Shown: positions 11,825-26,000, counted from the stretch's first letter. The stretch: DNA of 64,000 bases from Lycocorax pyrrhopterus obiensis (GCA_014706295.1 JACSVZ010000002.1:54040660-54104659); one strand, 5' to 3'. Notes: generated by a model not told the origin, from the letters alone. Made by a program: numbers and translations.

Positions 11825-14800
11825 ACATGAAGGGATAAATATTGTGATACTGAAATGTTGTTTTTCCTTCTTTCCTTTCGTAGTATTTCTGTGGGAACAA
11901 GATTATTGTATATACACACCTTGTCTAGGAAATGGAACTCAGTTCTTTTCATATATTATAAATCCTTTCCATGGAACTTTGGACTAGGCTCCAGAAGAAT
12001 TCAAATTGTGAGTGCTTTCCACTCAGTAAGCACCCCTCATGCATGTCCCAAGTGTCCCCACAGGCTGACACAAATAATCTTCACTGACCAAGTACAACTA
12101 TCTAATGTAGGAGAAGAGTAAACACTCCCATTCAGTTTTTCAATTTAATCCGTAAACCGCTAGAAAAATGAGATGCCCTAACAAGATGGTGTGGTTGTAC
12201 TAGGAGACTGGGATGCCCTGAAAGACACATGCAGGTGACAGCATAGAGTCATGACAGGAAGTCAACGCGGCATGAGGAGGACCCATCCCGGAGGAGGGCT
12301 TGGGGATATGCAGAGGCTTCAGCTCTGGCCTTTTGTCGAAGAAACACTCTCACACGTGTTTGAATACTGCATCGTTTCAGCAGAGAGGGAAAGGCTTCCA
12401 AGCTGCACAATTATGCTATTGTAATCACAAAGTGCAGGCCAAATTAGACAGAGCAGCTCTGTTTTCCTGAATCCGGTTTTATAAGCTACATTCTAGCGGC
12501 GCTCCATTATGCTGCTATGCAGAAGTGTCTGGCATTGTTTCCATCACAAACAAATCTCTATGTCCTAAATTCATGCTGGACGGAAACTTGGCTTCCATGG
12601 CACAAACCTAAGAATTACATTTGTTTGTTTAAACAAATTTGAGGGAAAACATACTTGGCCATCTTTGAGTTATATGATGACAAGATGATTTAGATCTCCC
12701 ATAAAAGATATAATTCTTTTTTCCTCCTCACGCCAAACAATGATGCTTTCTTATAGCTGGACAGTTGCTGGCTAGAAGTACAAACCTATCGAGAAAAGCC
12801 AACTCTCAGCTGTATTGATTAGGACAGCAGATGCTAAGCACCTCACAGGATGTGGTTCTTCCTTTGCAAAAGTGAAGACAAACGTTTATCTCCTACATTT
12901 ATAAGACTGCACTTTCATTTCATTGATGCTTCTCTATGTAAAGCTAAATTGGAATTGATGTATTCTCACTGTATTGTGTACTGTTGGAACTATTTTATCT
13001 TCCCTAAACAGTGCCTATTTACAAACTACTACTATAATAAGACATCCTTGAAAGAAAACATCCTAAGAAACATAAAATTGAAATATGTTAAGAAATGCAA
13101 CCAAAACTCAATTTTCCACTTTTACCCATCAAATGACAAATTATGCACATGTAAAGTACTATCAAAAGAAAATGATGATGACATTCTGCACCCAGCATCA
13201 AAACAATCAGATCTTTAAGTCATTGAAGAGATACATACAATTTTTTACTGATGTCTTTGTAGAATAAAATGCCTTATGTCACTTAATTAAGCAAATTGTC
13301 CCTCAGAGAAAATATTGTAGTCTAAATGTATTAATAATTTTCTCTGTATAGAGGAGAAGTTGCATCATTTTGGGTTATCTACATGATTTCATATATTAAT
13401 CCAATCCCACTAATAACTGGCACTGAAGTATCACAGAGGAATAGAGAAAGCTATAAATAATTAGTAAAGCCTTTTCTGAAACAAGAGACAAAAGCAACCT
13501 TAGCAAATGCTTCATTATCATTCCACCTTTATGATCTCCTTTATTTTTTACCACTTTCCTTTCATCTTCATTTCATTCAGTTTTGATCTAGACTCTACAA
13601 GGCTGTATCAAAGAGAAGGATAAACAGATCCTTCATGGAACAAATGCATATTCTCAGAGAAGCACACTGGGTGATGCTAGGAATAGCTCCCTTTGAATGT
13701 ATTTTAGACATTCTTCTTTTGAGTGTCTTAAACCAACTTGTACCTTTAAAAGCCATCAAGTCTGAAGATAATAGAAGCATATTTAGATAATAGAAGTGAA
13801 AATTTAAACTTTATAAAATATATAACTTCACATGAAAAGCTGGAGCTCTTCTCCTTCACTGAAATCAAGCCTGTAGTGTGCAGGTATAAGCAGAACAACC
13901 ATGACATTTCTTGATCACCTGGGCCTTGACTGAGAACCTTCTCGCTTAGGAAGATTCTCACAAACCGCTCTTTATAACTCAGCAAGGCCTACCAGCTAAT
14001 TGCGTTTTCCAAATTATCTCTTAAGATTTAATTTCCAGTACTAAATATTTGTTCTTGGCAGACTCAGAGGAACTCAGAAACACAGATTAAACAAACCATT
14101 ATATGCATAGACACCTGCTACACTATGGCATACCATTAACAGAGAGTCAAGTCTCAACGAATTACTTTGTTTGCTCATTGTTACGTGTAAGCAAGTGCTT
14201 GTCATCTAAAATAAATTCTGAGCAGTTTCCATTATGGAGTTATCTGTTCTGAATGTCATCATTCACTACATCAGTGGCCAGAAGAGGGTTTTCCATCCTG
14301 ACTAGATTGGAGTTTACTTTTTCAAAGTAATTATCTATTACTCCCTTGTATACTGTTTGTTTATAAGTTCCGTACCACATGCTTCTTTCTAAACAGAAGT
14401 GACGGTATTTGCTGAAGACAAACCAAACAATGAGTTAGAAAGAGGAAATATACTGATAGTCACTGAAACTCTCACAGTTGAAGGATCCTCAAGCCAGACA
14501 TGCAATTGCGTTTGGGTAGAAGGAAATTAAGAAGCTGGATGGTGAGCTAAGAAGCTGACGCTAGCCAAGAAAGGCCCTTGCAAGATGTTTGCAAAAGTTT
14601 ACCCAAGTTTTCCAAGTCACTAAGGATCACCTGGACCTCCCATTAGGCTTACAAGCATCTGTCTAGGTCCACTGAGTCCTCCACATTTCTCTGACCTTGC
14701 AAAGGAAGCACCTATACATCTCACCAGATTACTGTGCAAAAGTCAACTTCTTCCCAGTGCTATAAATTTAAAAAGTACCAAGAAGAATGTTTTACTCATC

Positions 14801-17800
14801 AGCTCAAAGCATTGAGTCTCACTCTTCCCTGGGACTTTTTTATATTCCGCTATTTTTTCCGGCTTGCTTCTACTGAGAAATGCCACAGATCTCTTCAAGA
14901 ATCAGTCTTAGTTGACTTCTCTGAACTTCTACCACCGACAACCATCACTTTCACAAGTTGTCTTTTTCCCCACTAGTCTCCACTTGAATTTTTTTCCGCA
15001 AAAAATTTGACAGGGTGAACAGTTGATTTTTATCCTCTTCAAAAACTTCTCTTATCATCCATTGCAATACCTGATTCCTTACTGTATGCACTGCTTGTTG
15101 CTTCTTCCTAAGAAGAGAAGTCAAAATTGATACAGTTGACATTCAGCTCTCTCTAAAAATAAAAGCCAATTTCCCTTTGTGAAATGAAGTAAATATGTAC
15201 ATTAAATCTTTAATCACTAGCTACAATAATTCATTACAGTTTCCTACTGAAGGGAAATGAGGAAGGTGATCTCTATGTAAAAGCATGACAAAGTAACACC
15301 TATGGATTTGCCATGATCAGACCCTAATATTTGTGAGTAAACCAAGGGCAAAATGCAAGGTAGTTTCCAGTCAGACTGAAACTAGCTCAGAGCAGCTTGC
15401 ATCGATCTGCCCCCGTGTTTCTGACCTTGCCACATGTTAAAAAATAATTTTGAAGTTAAATTTGAAACAGCGAAAGGATATCTTAATAAGAAGCACGTGT
15501 GTACACACTCACTTGCAGACATACACACACATTTTCTTGACACAAACTGTCACCTGGATATTGGTTTCAATATTCAGCATCTCAATTCTCTTCAAACTTT
15601 TGCAGAAAAACAGAATGCATGAAGTCCTGGGATTCAGTAAAATCCATGGCAAAACTCCCACTGAGCTTCAGCTATCCTCATTCTTGCACTCAACCTCAAG
15701 TCAAGGTGTCTTTTTGTTTATTTTCTTGTTCCAATACTTTCCTCTAATGATATTAACGCAGGAGGAGTAACTGCTTGTGAGCACAGCTCTACAGAAATTG
15801 GCAGGTTCTGTTTCAAGGCATTTACACAAGCTTCTTCTTTGATTTGATTAGACTATTCTTGCTTCAGCATTTGGACCCAGATCAAGAAAGAAATTTCAAA
15901 TTCTGCCCACAGAATGTTCATGTACAGCATCTGAATTGGAATGAGGTCATTCTGCCTTCATTTTCATGCCTTGAGGTTTGTTGCTAGCTTTAGAACCAGA
16001 AATCTGCAGCAAAACTGAGCTCCTTTCACCTAGCTTCAGGACCAAATTATCTAACATCAGGAACTACTTACGTTGGTGAATACATGCCAACAGCTATCAC
16101 ACAGTGGTATCTGAGATGGAGCATTTATTTCCTCTTTTAACCCTAAGGAAATATTATGATAACAAAGTGTCGTCACTCTTGGAAAGCATTGACTTTTACA
16201 TGATGACCACAGGGTCCATTTTTGGACCAGCTTGTCTGAAATTCATTACACTAACCAAAGATTGGTGCGTTGGGCTTTTTTTTCTGTTGTGTTCTAAGAA
16301 ACTGGAATCATAAAAGCTTCATGTCTTGTGAGATTGGACAACAGAAGCTCTGAGAAGTTCCTCTTAACTGTGCAGCTGTAGCCCAGACTAAGAGACAGTA
16401 GCATTTACAGCCATGTTGATTTGTGGGTCTCTGAAAATCAGTGGTCACTGCTGTAAAAGAGCCCATGTGTCCTTCCAAAAAACATTTCAAATTGGAACCA
16501 GTGAAACTCTGAAGCTTACTATGAGGGCCCAGAACTCAGCTGGAGTGTCCAGTTTATTACTGCTGCCTATATATCCTGAAGATGATCCCAAAGGTCTCCC
16601 AGAAGCACCAAAGTAACGACCAATAATACATTTTTTGCTAATTCCTCGTTGTTCTTCTTTCCTTGTCACTCTCAGTATCTACTAATTTCTGTTCTCCTTA
16701 CAGCTGTTTCTCTCTGATCAATCTTCCTCCCTGTGTCACAGTGCTAATCAAATACAGCGCTGTCCTCCCAGTGACACCGTTGTCAGTTCACGTGCACAAG
16801 GTGCTCAAAGGCTGTTACGTTGCAACATCACCTTAGATGTTTCAAACAAGAGCTCCTGTAGTGTCATCCCAGGTAGTAGTTATGTAAAGGTAGTCCCCAT
16901 CCATTTGAATGGAAAATCCACAGCATTGATTCACTTATTCATGTATATGAGAAGGGCAGAGAAGTCTGGCACCCTGCAGAAGACTGTTGCTAGCTTGGGC
17001 AGCAGGATCTGGTTAGTGAGTGTTCCCATAGACTGGTAACTACACACATAACCCCGTTCTGTTTGACTTTTTCCCCCCTTGGTTCTATTTTCCAAATCAA
17101 ATTTTAAAGGGTTAGATCTGACCTTCTCACCCTGAGAAACAGTGAAAGAGCTCAAGCAGGAATACCTGGCCAGTCACACCATTAAAACAAAAACAATTAC
17201 TGCCTTATTTAACAAAACAAGCCACAATCTCAAAATGGTAGAGGCCGCCTATTTTGTTAAGGTCTTAATAGCATATTTTACGGTTCCCTAAGGAATAATT
17301 CTCCTTATTCAGAGAAACACTTATTAACCTTCATAATTTATTTGTGGCTTCACTAAACACGCACGTACTGTATGCATGGCCATTAATCCTGGGAATGAAC
17401 TTAATAATGATGGGTTCAGTTTAGCTCAGATAACCACCCAGATTTCTGGATACCTTTTTGAATATATATCAACTGTTTGAAACTCACTAATACCCTTTTT
17501 CCAAAGTCTCTGTTACATGGCATTCTGTTTCTAGTCAGCCCTCCCAGAAGGTCCCCAGCTTCCTCCCATCATGTTAGGTGAAGTGTTACCTCAACCATTT
17601 GTTAACTGACACAACTTGCTTATTGGCATTTCTGACATAAAACCTTAGCTGTTAGCCAGAAGGTCCTAGAGTGATGCAGCCTGTATCGTAGTCCTAGACT
17701 TTGCCATCAAACATACGCTCTGGCTCTCTTCCATAACACTTGTTTCTGTGTTCTTCCTCTGAGGAAGATGAGAATAGTGGAACTACAGAAACTACCCCAT

Positions 17801-18286
17801 CTGACTTGTATAAATTTGGCATGTAGCTAGTCTGTGCTCAACTTCATAGAGCTTTTGTTACTTCTAGTTTGGTTTTTTTTCCAATAGCCTACTTAACCAG
17901 GCCTTTTTTGATGCCTTGCATTTGATACAGGGTCTTTTGTGTGTTTCTCCTGTCCCTATCACTACAGGATTCTGAACCTGTTTAGGACTCTGAACACAGA
18001 CATATTATTAAAAATAATGATTTATCTACAAAGTATTAAAAATTTCTTTTTAATTTCCCAGAAATATAGTCTTTCTACTAAAGAGAACAAATGCCCAAAT
18101 ATTGGGAAGTAAGTCTCTCTACTAATGCCTACTGTTTTTTGACTATTTCTTATTCTTTTTACTTTTTCTGCTGCTTTTAGCTAGTTATTACAACTGAATA
18201 TGAAGAACTCCTCCTTAACATATTCCATCATTTTCATAAAATGGACAAACCCAATACTAATGATGCTAACTCCCAGAATTTACTAG
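11825..18286. other. Single-copy sequence, no gene seen; possible conserved block inside
   Basis: There is no convincing coding exon, transposon or RNA gene over 6.4 kb. By eye, 12340-12570 and 17170-17460 have the balanced, low-repeat, TAAT-rich and AATTA-rich texture typical of conserved non-coding elements, but sequence texture alone cannot prove conservation. Open frames such as 12850-13218 are AT-rich and have no motifs. Confidence 0.4.
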
Positions 18287-18637
18287 TGTAGTGATATTTC
18301 TGTGGAGCCTGTGGACAGAATAGCCATACCATGGCTATGTGAGCAATTACTGCTTGAACCAGAACTAACTTTAGAGAAAGCTATAGTTATTTCTAGCCAA
18401 ATTGTGACTGCAATAGCAAAGGCTAAAATAATTGCCCAAGACGCTATAGACCACGTCCAAGCAACTCATTCATTAACAGGCATAAACTGGCATAAGTGTG
18501 GCAGGCAGAATGGTGGTAAACAGAGCACATTTGATAGGTCTAGGAAGCACCATGCCTTCTTAACACCCTCTGATACTTCAAAGTCAGGCTTTGATTGTGA
18601 ATCTCTACTGTGTATTGGCAACTCCACTCTGAAATAA
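18287..18637 (+). pseudogene. Ty3/gypsy-type gag relic with a degenerate zinc knuckle
   Basis: The frame is open from 18287, just after a stop, to 18637. It has no ATG at its start, so I number residues from the GTG at 18302. Residues 16-42 read LLLEPELTLEKA followed by an Ala/Lys/Ile-rich helix. This matches the conserved C-terminal part of Ty3/gypsy Gag, where a 'LTLEKA..IA' block precedes the nucleocapsid. About 20 residues later there is a knuckle of the gypsy spacing C-x2-C-x3-H-x4-C, but only the second Cys (residue 66, bases 18497-18499) remains. Trp63, Asn70 and Ser75 stand where the other three ligands should be. No protease, reverse transcriptase or integrase could be recognised downstream. 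The copy is dead. A divergent retroviral gag is the main alternative. Confidence 0.55.
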
Positions 18638-21600
18638 AACCATGGACTGCAGGCAATTTCTTTATCAAATTATGTGTATGATAAAGGTGAGACAAAAGAA
18701 TCACAGATCTGTGCCTACAGTTGTCACACTCAAAGACACTTGAAGACATTAGATATTCAACTTCTACTAAAACAAAATCAAAAATTTAGCGATCAAACAA
18801 AAACACACTAAAGCACCTGGACTTCAAGCCTATGCTGATTAAAGAGAAAACTGAAAACTTGGTCAGATATAACCAATGTAACAAGCCTGACTAAATGTGC
18901 AGATGGGCTGAAATAGCAACACTGAAAGGTGTGAACTGCCCTGTTAACTAATAGAACAAGCACTTCACAGGACCTTATCAACACCACTGTTATTTATGCA
19001 TCAACTATTAGCTTACCCCTTGGGATGACCAGGGAAGGAGATAAGGAGCTTTTGTTACTGTCATCTTTCTCCGCTTGGCTGCATAAAGGAGAGATGAGCA
19101 AGAGAAGCTTCTGACTGCCCTTGGGAAGAGAAGAAAGTTGGCTAGTCTGCCCAAATCAGGAGCTTACTTGCTTCTCCTGACAGCTCAAGTCCTTGGCACT
19201 TGGCCACAGGATTCACTTACGTGTACAAGAACAAAGACCCCAATGGGACCAAGCAAGAAGGTGCTGATGTTTGAAGTGAAGCACTTGGTTCTGTTTGAGC
19301 GCCCAAAAACAGTGAGCTTCTCTGTAGGTTGTATGAGCCAATATCAACTCAGTGTGAGTGAGCAATACAAGATAAATGCACGCTGTGTAACCTGTTCAAA
19401 TGCATTCGCTAACTTTCCTGCACACAATTAAACAGAAGCCATGAAGTGAAAACACTTCCATTGCTTGCTCATAGGAACAGACAATTATCTATGGTGGGGA
19501 GGGCCATACTGTCTTTGCTCCCTAGCAAATCACCCCATCTTGCTGAACAGCACAAAGTACATTACTGAGTAGGGGGAGAACATTTGAGGATACCTCACTT
19601 GAAGAAAATTCAAGAAGATCCCCTGACATAAGTGTGACGGGTCATCCCTGCCTAGCAGACTTGCAAGGGACACTGCTCTGTATCCCACTGACCACCAAAG
19701 CCAGGTGGTTCAACTTGTTCAGAAGCTACTTAGACAGTTGGCTGGAAGAGCAGTGGCTCAGAATCAGATTCAAGTCCTAGGAAATCCTGTTACTTGCCAG
19801 AGAAACAAGAAAGGAGCTGTAACACTGCTGGCCCAATTGTATCTATTTTTCCTGACACGGTGTATTGGGACATTTTGGAACACCATCAGAGAGCATAGAG
19901 TACGCTACTGCTTTTAACAGACTATGCCAGCCAAAGCCTTGAAATAAGCTTTTTTTCTGCCTCACTTCTATAACTGCACATCTATAAAATACTTCTGTGT
20001 TGCCTTAATTATGCCCCTATTTGCAATTTAAGCCTTGTTAGGTAAAACCTCCAAGAATAAAATAAACAGAGGAGGTGACTTGTTCTTTTTCCTCTATTTT
20101 CACTAGCACAGTCAAAAAAGTGAAAGTAGGAAAACACAAAGGTTTTTGTAAAAATATTAATTTTAAACTGCAAATATGTTATTAATTATTTTCAGTCATC
20201 TCTTCAAACATTTTAAAACCTCTTGTCTTTTATGTGCTTAGAGATTGGGGGGCATCATTCTCAGTAGCAATTACTACTTTCCATTAGAAATGTAGACAAA
20301 ATTACTCCGACAAACTGTACTGAGTAAAATGTGCAAGTACTTGTTTTATTTATATCACAGTAATCACCACAGTATTCCCAGTGCACCTAAATATAAATGG
20401 AGCCCTATATTATAATTCCACAAGTTCCTTTCCTGTTTGTTATTATACATACTAATCACAAAAAAAAGTTTTCTGACTGAAAATTCTGTGCACCACTGTA
20501 ATGTGAACATTGACTATAATTAATCAGTAATGGGCAATTGTTGTCCTTTACAGAGATGCTATGTATATTTTTATATAGTATCTGCAAAGAATAAGTAACA
20601 GGAAAAGACCAAATGTTTTTCATGGATTTTTCATGGATAGGGTTGACTGAGACTGTAAGTTTTGTCAATAAATATATTAAAAAGTAAGTCTCATTTAAGA
20701 CAGCTTGCATCCTCTGTCCTACTTCTGGGAGGACAGAAATGGTCCTTCACTGACTCGCCCCACTGGCTGCTGGTACAACAGGGTCATGAGCAATGCAGCC
20801 TAAGTAAACGGGGAAGACTGACATTTCTATTTATTTACAGAGGATATCTTCCTTCCTCTGGTTTGCCTTCCTCCCTTCTTCACCCCCGCAGTCTAACCCT
20901 GCCCTGTCTGGTACGTGGGTATGGTATTTGTCTTCCAAACATAACAAATAGAAGTTAACATTCACCAACTGTGACTTATCTGACAGCTCAGCACTCTGTT
21001 TCAAGTCGTTCATTGTTGCAACTTGATTTCCACAAAGCCCGGCATCATACTGTGGCACCCTGCCAGGTCATAGGCTGCTCCATTTCTTCAAAATGGAAAT
21101 CTGTTAAGTTTGCTGAGCTTTTTCCTCCTTCTCTTACAATTTTTCATGTATTAATGAAAGATCATGTCAAATGGTATTATTGCAGGGAACAGCAATTCAT
21201 AGTTCAGCAAAACTGTCCCTCCGTTTTCAGTGTGAATTTTTACTATTCCACTTGGCATAGGAATTCACTCAGTTCCTCTCCTGTGAAGATGTTGCTTTCC
21301 TAGTATTCTTCCCTGGACTAGAATAAAAATCCTCCTCTATGGCTCAGGTGTCAATTACTCCAGTCCAGAGGTAACATCCTCTCCCTCTCTCTAACCAGAC
21401 TTGTTTCAGACATAGTAGGGCATGGATCCAGACTCCTGCTATGATCAACTACTTCCTGACCTCAGCTGCACCATAGGAACTCTTTATTTTTTTTTTATTG
21501 TTTAAAGGCCCAATATGTTTTATAGGTTTTTTCTTCCCCTCTTAGACTTTGGAATAGATAAAGGACAATTTAAGAGTCATAATGCAGCAATCCATAACAA

Positions 21601-24149
21601 CGACAACAACAAAAACTGATGAAATACCTTTATGTTCCGATATATGGATTTTCCGTTATGGCAAAAGTTGTCCGCAAGTGTTTCTCTAAGACAGCTAGTG
21701 ACAGTTTATTTTGTCAAACGTCTGCTTGTATTTGTAACTGTTTCGGGAAGAATAAAAACTTCTTAATCCCTTGGTATAACATCCGAGTCATCATGAGCCA
21801 AACTCCATACTCTGGAGGCTTTTGAGATCTACATGGCAACGGTCAGTTCCTTTCTTTGTTACTTGCTCACACATCCAATCTTCCTGCCCAATTACCTCAC
21901 ATCAAAATGATGCCAGAACCTGCAACTTGCAGGTGCACCCCCAGACGCCTAAATCTGAAAGCAAGAGTACCACATTGAATCCAGCTGTCAGGCTGGATTA
22001 GTGGGCTACAGCCTTTTCTTGCTTTTAATGCCTCTACTTCACTCCAGAAATGCAAATCAACCTGAAAAACCTTTTATGTACCCCTTTTGCTCCAACACCT
22101 CAATGGCTGCACTGTCTGCTACACTGCAGGTTACAGCTGGCGTACATAGAACCAGTTCTATACCACATCCCTCTCATGGTCTCCAGAGAATGCAGTGAGC
22201 CAGGGGAAGGAACCAATGGATGGACCATCACTAAACTACTCTCAGGAACATCCTCTAACAAGAATTTCCTGATATTTAGAGCTGTTCTTCGGAAATGGAG
22301 TCTTAAATGAAGGACTTTCCCGTGGATTTTAAGAGACCACAGAAAAGCAGAATAAAGTCCTAGTTCCCTTCTCCGGTCATCTGCAAATCAACATAAATAA
22401 TTTCCTAATAGCATATTGCTGTGTCTGTGCTATTTTCTGGTTACTGAATGTCTATTTTCTGTGCTATGGTGCAATGTTGATGAAGACTGGATAGCCTGAA
22501 AAAGGAGCAGGATCCTGTTGGTTATTTCTGCCTTTGTGTCCTGCCTAACCATGGGGAGAGAAGGTTTCCTCTGTTGAAGTGGAATATGTCCCCAACGCAG
22601 CTGCATATGCCTTTCACGTGGAGCTCTGTCTTATGAGGATGCAATCACAAAGATTGTCCTCCTTGTGTAACACAAAACTCCTTTCCTGTTGCTGGGGCAC
22701 CTGTCCTTGTTGAGAGAAGCAAACCTAGGAATCTGGTCCTATCCATAACTTCATTTCACCAATACCTCTTCCAAAACACCACCTCCTCCCTAATGGAGTG
22801 ATCAGACTCAGTGTTACTCAGATACAAGGAAAAGACCAACCAGCCCTGACTCACTTTATTCCTTGGTCCTTGCTTAGCTAGAAGAGGACTGAACAAAGCC
22901 TCAGTAAGGAGAAAAGGATGTGGCCTATGGTGATTAATTCTCTCCCACAAGTACAAGTCAGTGAGGGTGGTGCCTCAGCATATGTACCAAACCCTTCCGT
23001 CTCTCTCTCTAGGGCAGGAAATCCTCACCCATCTCCTGAAGAAGCAGGGCACCCCCTGCTGACCCTGCACCTAGGGGACAGGAGGATTTTCATGTCCTCA
23101 AACCCAACTGAAAAAAACCCTAAGATGTCACTGGAGCTCCAATACATAGTCTTAATTTTTTTCTTTTATGGATTTCTTTTCAATTTTCAAAGAAAGATGC
23201 TTCTCACAGCTCAAGAGTTTGTCAGATATAAAGAAATATGGTTGCTCTTTGCCATACTCTTGGCATTGTTGGGGAAATTGCCCAACGTAGCCAGTGTTGT
23301 AGCAGAGAAAATCTGATTTATTTACTGCTGTTCTGCCTTTCCACTGCTGCTGTAGCTGAAAAATTGACCCAGATATTCTTCATAACAATGAGAATAATAA
23401 CAGTGATTGGTAGGAAGGCAGAAAAAAAGTACTTATTCCTTCTCTGTGAGGAAGTAACTTAGGAGTTTGCCTGACTCAGGGTTCAAAATACTCCTAATTT
23501 CTGTATGTCACTATATCATTTGCCCATGTGGGATGTTGTTGGAACAAAGAATTACTATTTTTCAGGTCTAATCCGGCCATGCCCTCAACTCCAACATTTG
23601 CACATCCTGTCTCATCAATTAAAGGAATTTTTGGAAGAAGTATACAGCAAGGTCATAATGCCTTGGTATTTGTGCAGGATATAGGAAAAGAGGGAAGCAT
23701 GCCTCTGTCTTTAACTTGGTTTGGAGGAATTTAGCTTGAGGACAACCAATGTACTTGTAAAGTCTGAAATACTTCACGGTTGCCAGGTCTCCAATAAATT
23801 TTGGAAACCAAGACGCCTATTTTAGTATTAACATTTTCATCTTTTTACCTCACATGCTGGAGATACCAGAAGAATTCTAAATTCTTTCTTCTTGTATTCA
23901 ATTCACTCCACATTTCTCATAACGGAACCTTAAAGATCTGTCTTAGGAACAAGCAGCATAGGTGAGGGACAATTACAGCCCGCAGGAAAAATGTGCGTCT
24001 GAAAAAATATCATAAATCTAATCCAATCTGGACAATCTCAATTATGATGTGTCACATTGTCTCTTTTAATATAATACAATGTAATTCATTTAAATTCATT
24101 GCATATTACTAAAATTGAAGGAAAATTGATTTGCTTTTATTTAGTTTAA
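18638..24149. other. Mostly unassigned sequence downstream of the gag relic
   Basis: If a pol region followed the gag relic it should lie at about 18640-22000. I looked there for a DTGA/DSGA protease site, a YxDD polymerase motif and an HHCC integrase pattern and found none. The open frame 19138-19431 (97 codons) and the frame 19705-19917 are unidentified and could be leftovers of the same insertion or chance. From 20000 to 24149 I see nothing but AT-rich single-copy sequence with short, motif-free frames. Confidence 0.4.
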
Positions 24150-26000
24150 GATCTTTGGAAGAAGGGGCAGGCAACTCAGGAGGACTATAAGGATGTTTTG
24201 ACATTAGGCAAGGAGAAAATTACAAGGGCTAGAGCCCAATTAGAACTTAATCTGGCTTCTGCCATGAAAGACAACAAAAATGTTTCTACAATTACATCAG
24301 CAACACAAGGAGTGCTAAGGAGAATCTCCATCCTTTACTGGATGCAGGGTGATACATAGTGAGAAAGAATGAAGAAAAGGCTGAGGTACTTAATGCCTTC
24401 TTTGCCTCAGCAAGACCAGGTGTTCCCAGACCCCTGAGCTGGAAGAGAGAGATGTGGAGCAGAATGAAGCCCACATAATCCAGGCTGAAACAGTCAGTGA
24501 CATGCTGTACCACTTAGACACACACAAGTCTATGGGTCTGGTTGGGATCCACCCAAGGGTACCAAGCAAATTGGCAGACATACTCACTGAGATATGTTCC
24601 ATCACTTATCAGCAGTTCTGACTAACTGGGAAGGTCCCAGCTGACTGAAGTTAGCAGATGTACTGCCCATCTACAAGGAGGGCCAGAAGAAGCATTTGGG
24701 GATCTACAGGCCTGTCAGCCTGACCTCAGTGCCAGGGAAGGTTATGGAACAGATCATCTTGAGTGCCATCACATAGCACTTGCAGGACAACCACGAGATC
24801 AGGCCCAGCTAGCACAGGTTTATGAAAGGCAGGTCCTGTTTGACCATCCTGGTCTCCTATGGCAAGGTGACCCACCTAGTAGATGAAGGAAAGGCTGTGG
24901 ATGCTGTCTACCTGGATTTTAGTTAAGCCTTTGACATACTTTCCCATAGCATTCTCTTGGAGAAACTGACTGTTCATGGCTGGGATTGTGTACTCTTCAC
25001 TGGGTAGAACACTGGCTGGATGGCCCCTTTTCACCACTGGCCACCCATCACTCTATTTGCCAGAGAGTGGTGGTGAATGGAGTTACAACCAACTGATGGC
25101 TGGTCACCTGTGGTGTCCCTGGGGCTCAGTATTAGGACCACTCTTGTTTAATATCTTTATTAGTGATATCGATGAGTGGATAGAGGGTAACCCTCAGTCA
25201 GTTTGCAGATAACACCGGTCTTGGTGGGAGTGTTGATCTGCTGGAAGGTAGGAAGGGTTCACAGAGGAATATGACAGGGCTGGATCAACAGGCTGAAGCC
25301 GAGTGTATAAGGTTCAACAAGGTGAAAGGCCCAGGCCTGCACCTGGGCCACAACGAGCCCATGTAGAGTTACGGGCTGGGGCAGAGTGGCTGGAAATCTT
25401 CCCAGCGGAAAATGACCTGGGAGTGCTGGTTGAAAGCAGCTGAACATGAGCCGGTGTGTGCCCATAAGGCCAAGAAGGCCAATGGCATCCTGGCCTGTAT
25501 CAGCAACAGTGTGGCCAGCAGGACCAGGGAACTGATTGAACCCCTGTACTGAGCACTGGTGAGGCCGCACCTTGAATACTGTGTTCAGCTTTAGGCCCCG
25601 CACTCCAAGAACTGTCTGAGGGAACTGAGATTGTTTAGCCTGGACAAAAGACAGTCATGGGGAGCTCTTTTCACTTTCTACAACTACCTGAAGGGAGCAA
25701 GGTGGGGGTCATTTTTCTAAGTAACAAGTGCTAAGACAAGAGGAAAAGGCTTCAAGTTGTGCCAGGGAAAGTTTAGAACCAATATTTGGAAAAATTTCTT
25801 CACTGAAAGGGTTGTCAAGCAGTGGTAGAGGCTGCCCAGAGAAGGAATTGAGTCACCATCGTTGGAGGGATTTAAAAGACATGCAGATGTGGTTTTTAAA
25901 GATATGGCTTACTGGTGAATTTGGCATTGTCAGATTTGCAGTTGGACTTGATGATTTCAGAGGTCTTTTCCAACCTAAATGATTTATGATTCCATCATTT
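24150..26000 (+). mobile_element. Long CR1 LINE copy, ORF2 reverse transcriptase to 3' end, dead
   Basis: This is a 1.85-kb CR1 retrotransposon that begins inside ORF2, between the endonuclease and reverse-transcriptase domains (frame reading QATQEDYKDV, then QLELNLASAMKDNK). The polymerase blocks can be followed in order. A 'YRPVSLTSVPGKVMEQ' type block lies near 24705-24755 and the 'VYLDFS.AFD' block at 24907-24932. 'LGPLLFNIFISDID' is at 25130-25174, and the catalytic (F/Y)ADD box sits at 25202-25213, where it reads FADN, so the second catalytic Asp is lost. 'RPHLEYCVQ' follows near 25566-25590. Stop codons break the frame, for example TAA at 24924-24926 in place of the Lys of LDFSKAFD, and there are frameshifts. 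The 3' UTR and the terminal ATGATTTATGATTCCATCAT type repeat are intact. The element cannot make a working enzyme. Confidence 0.96.
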
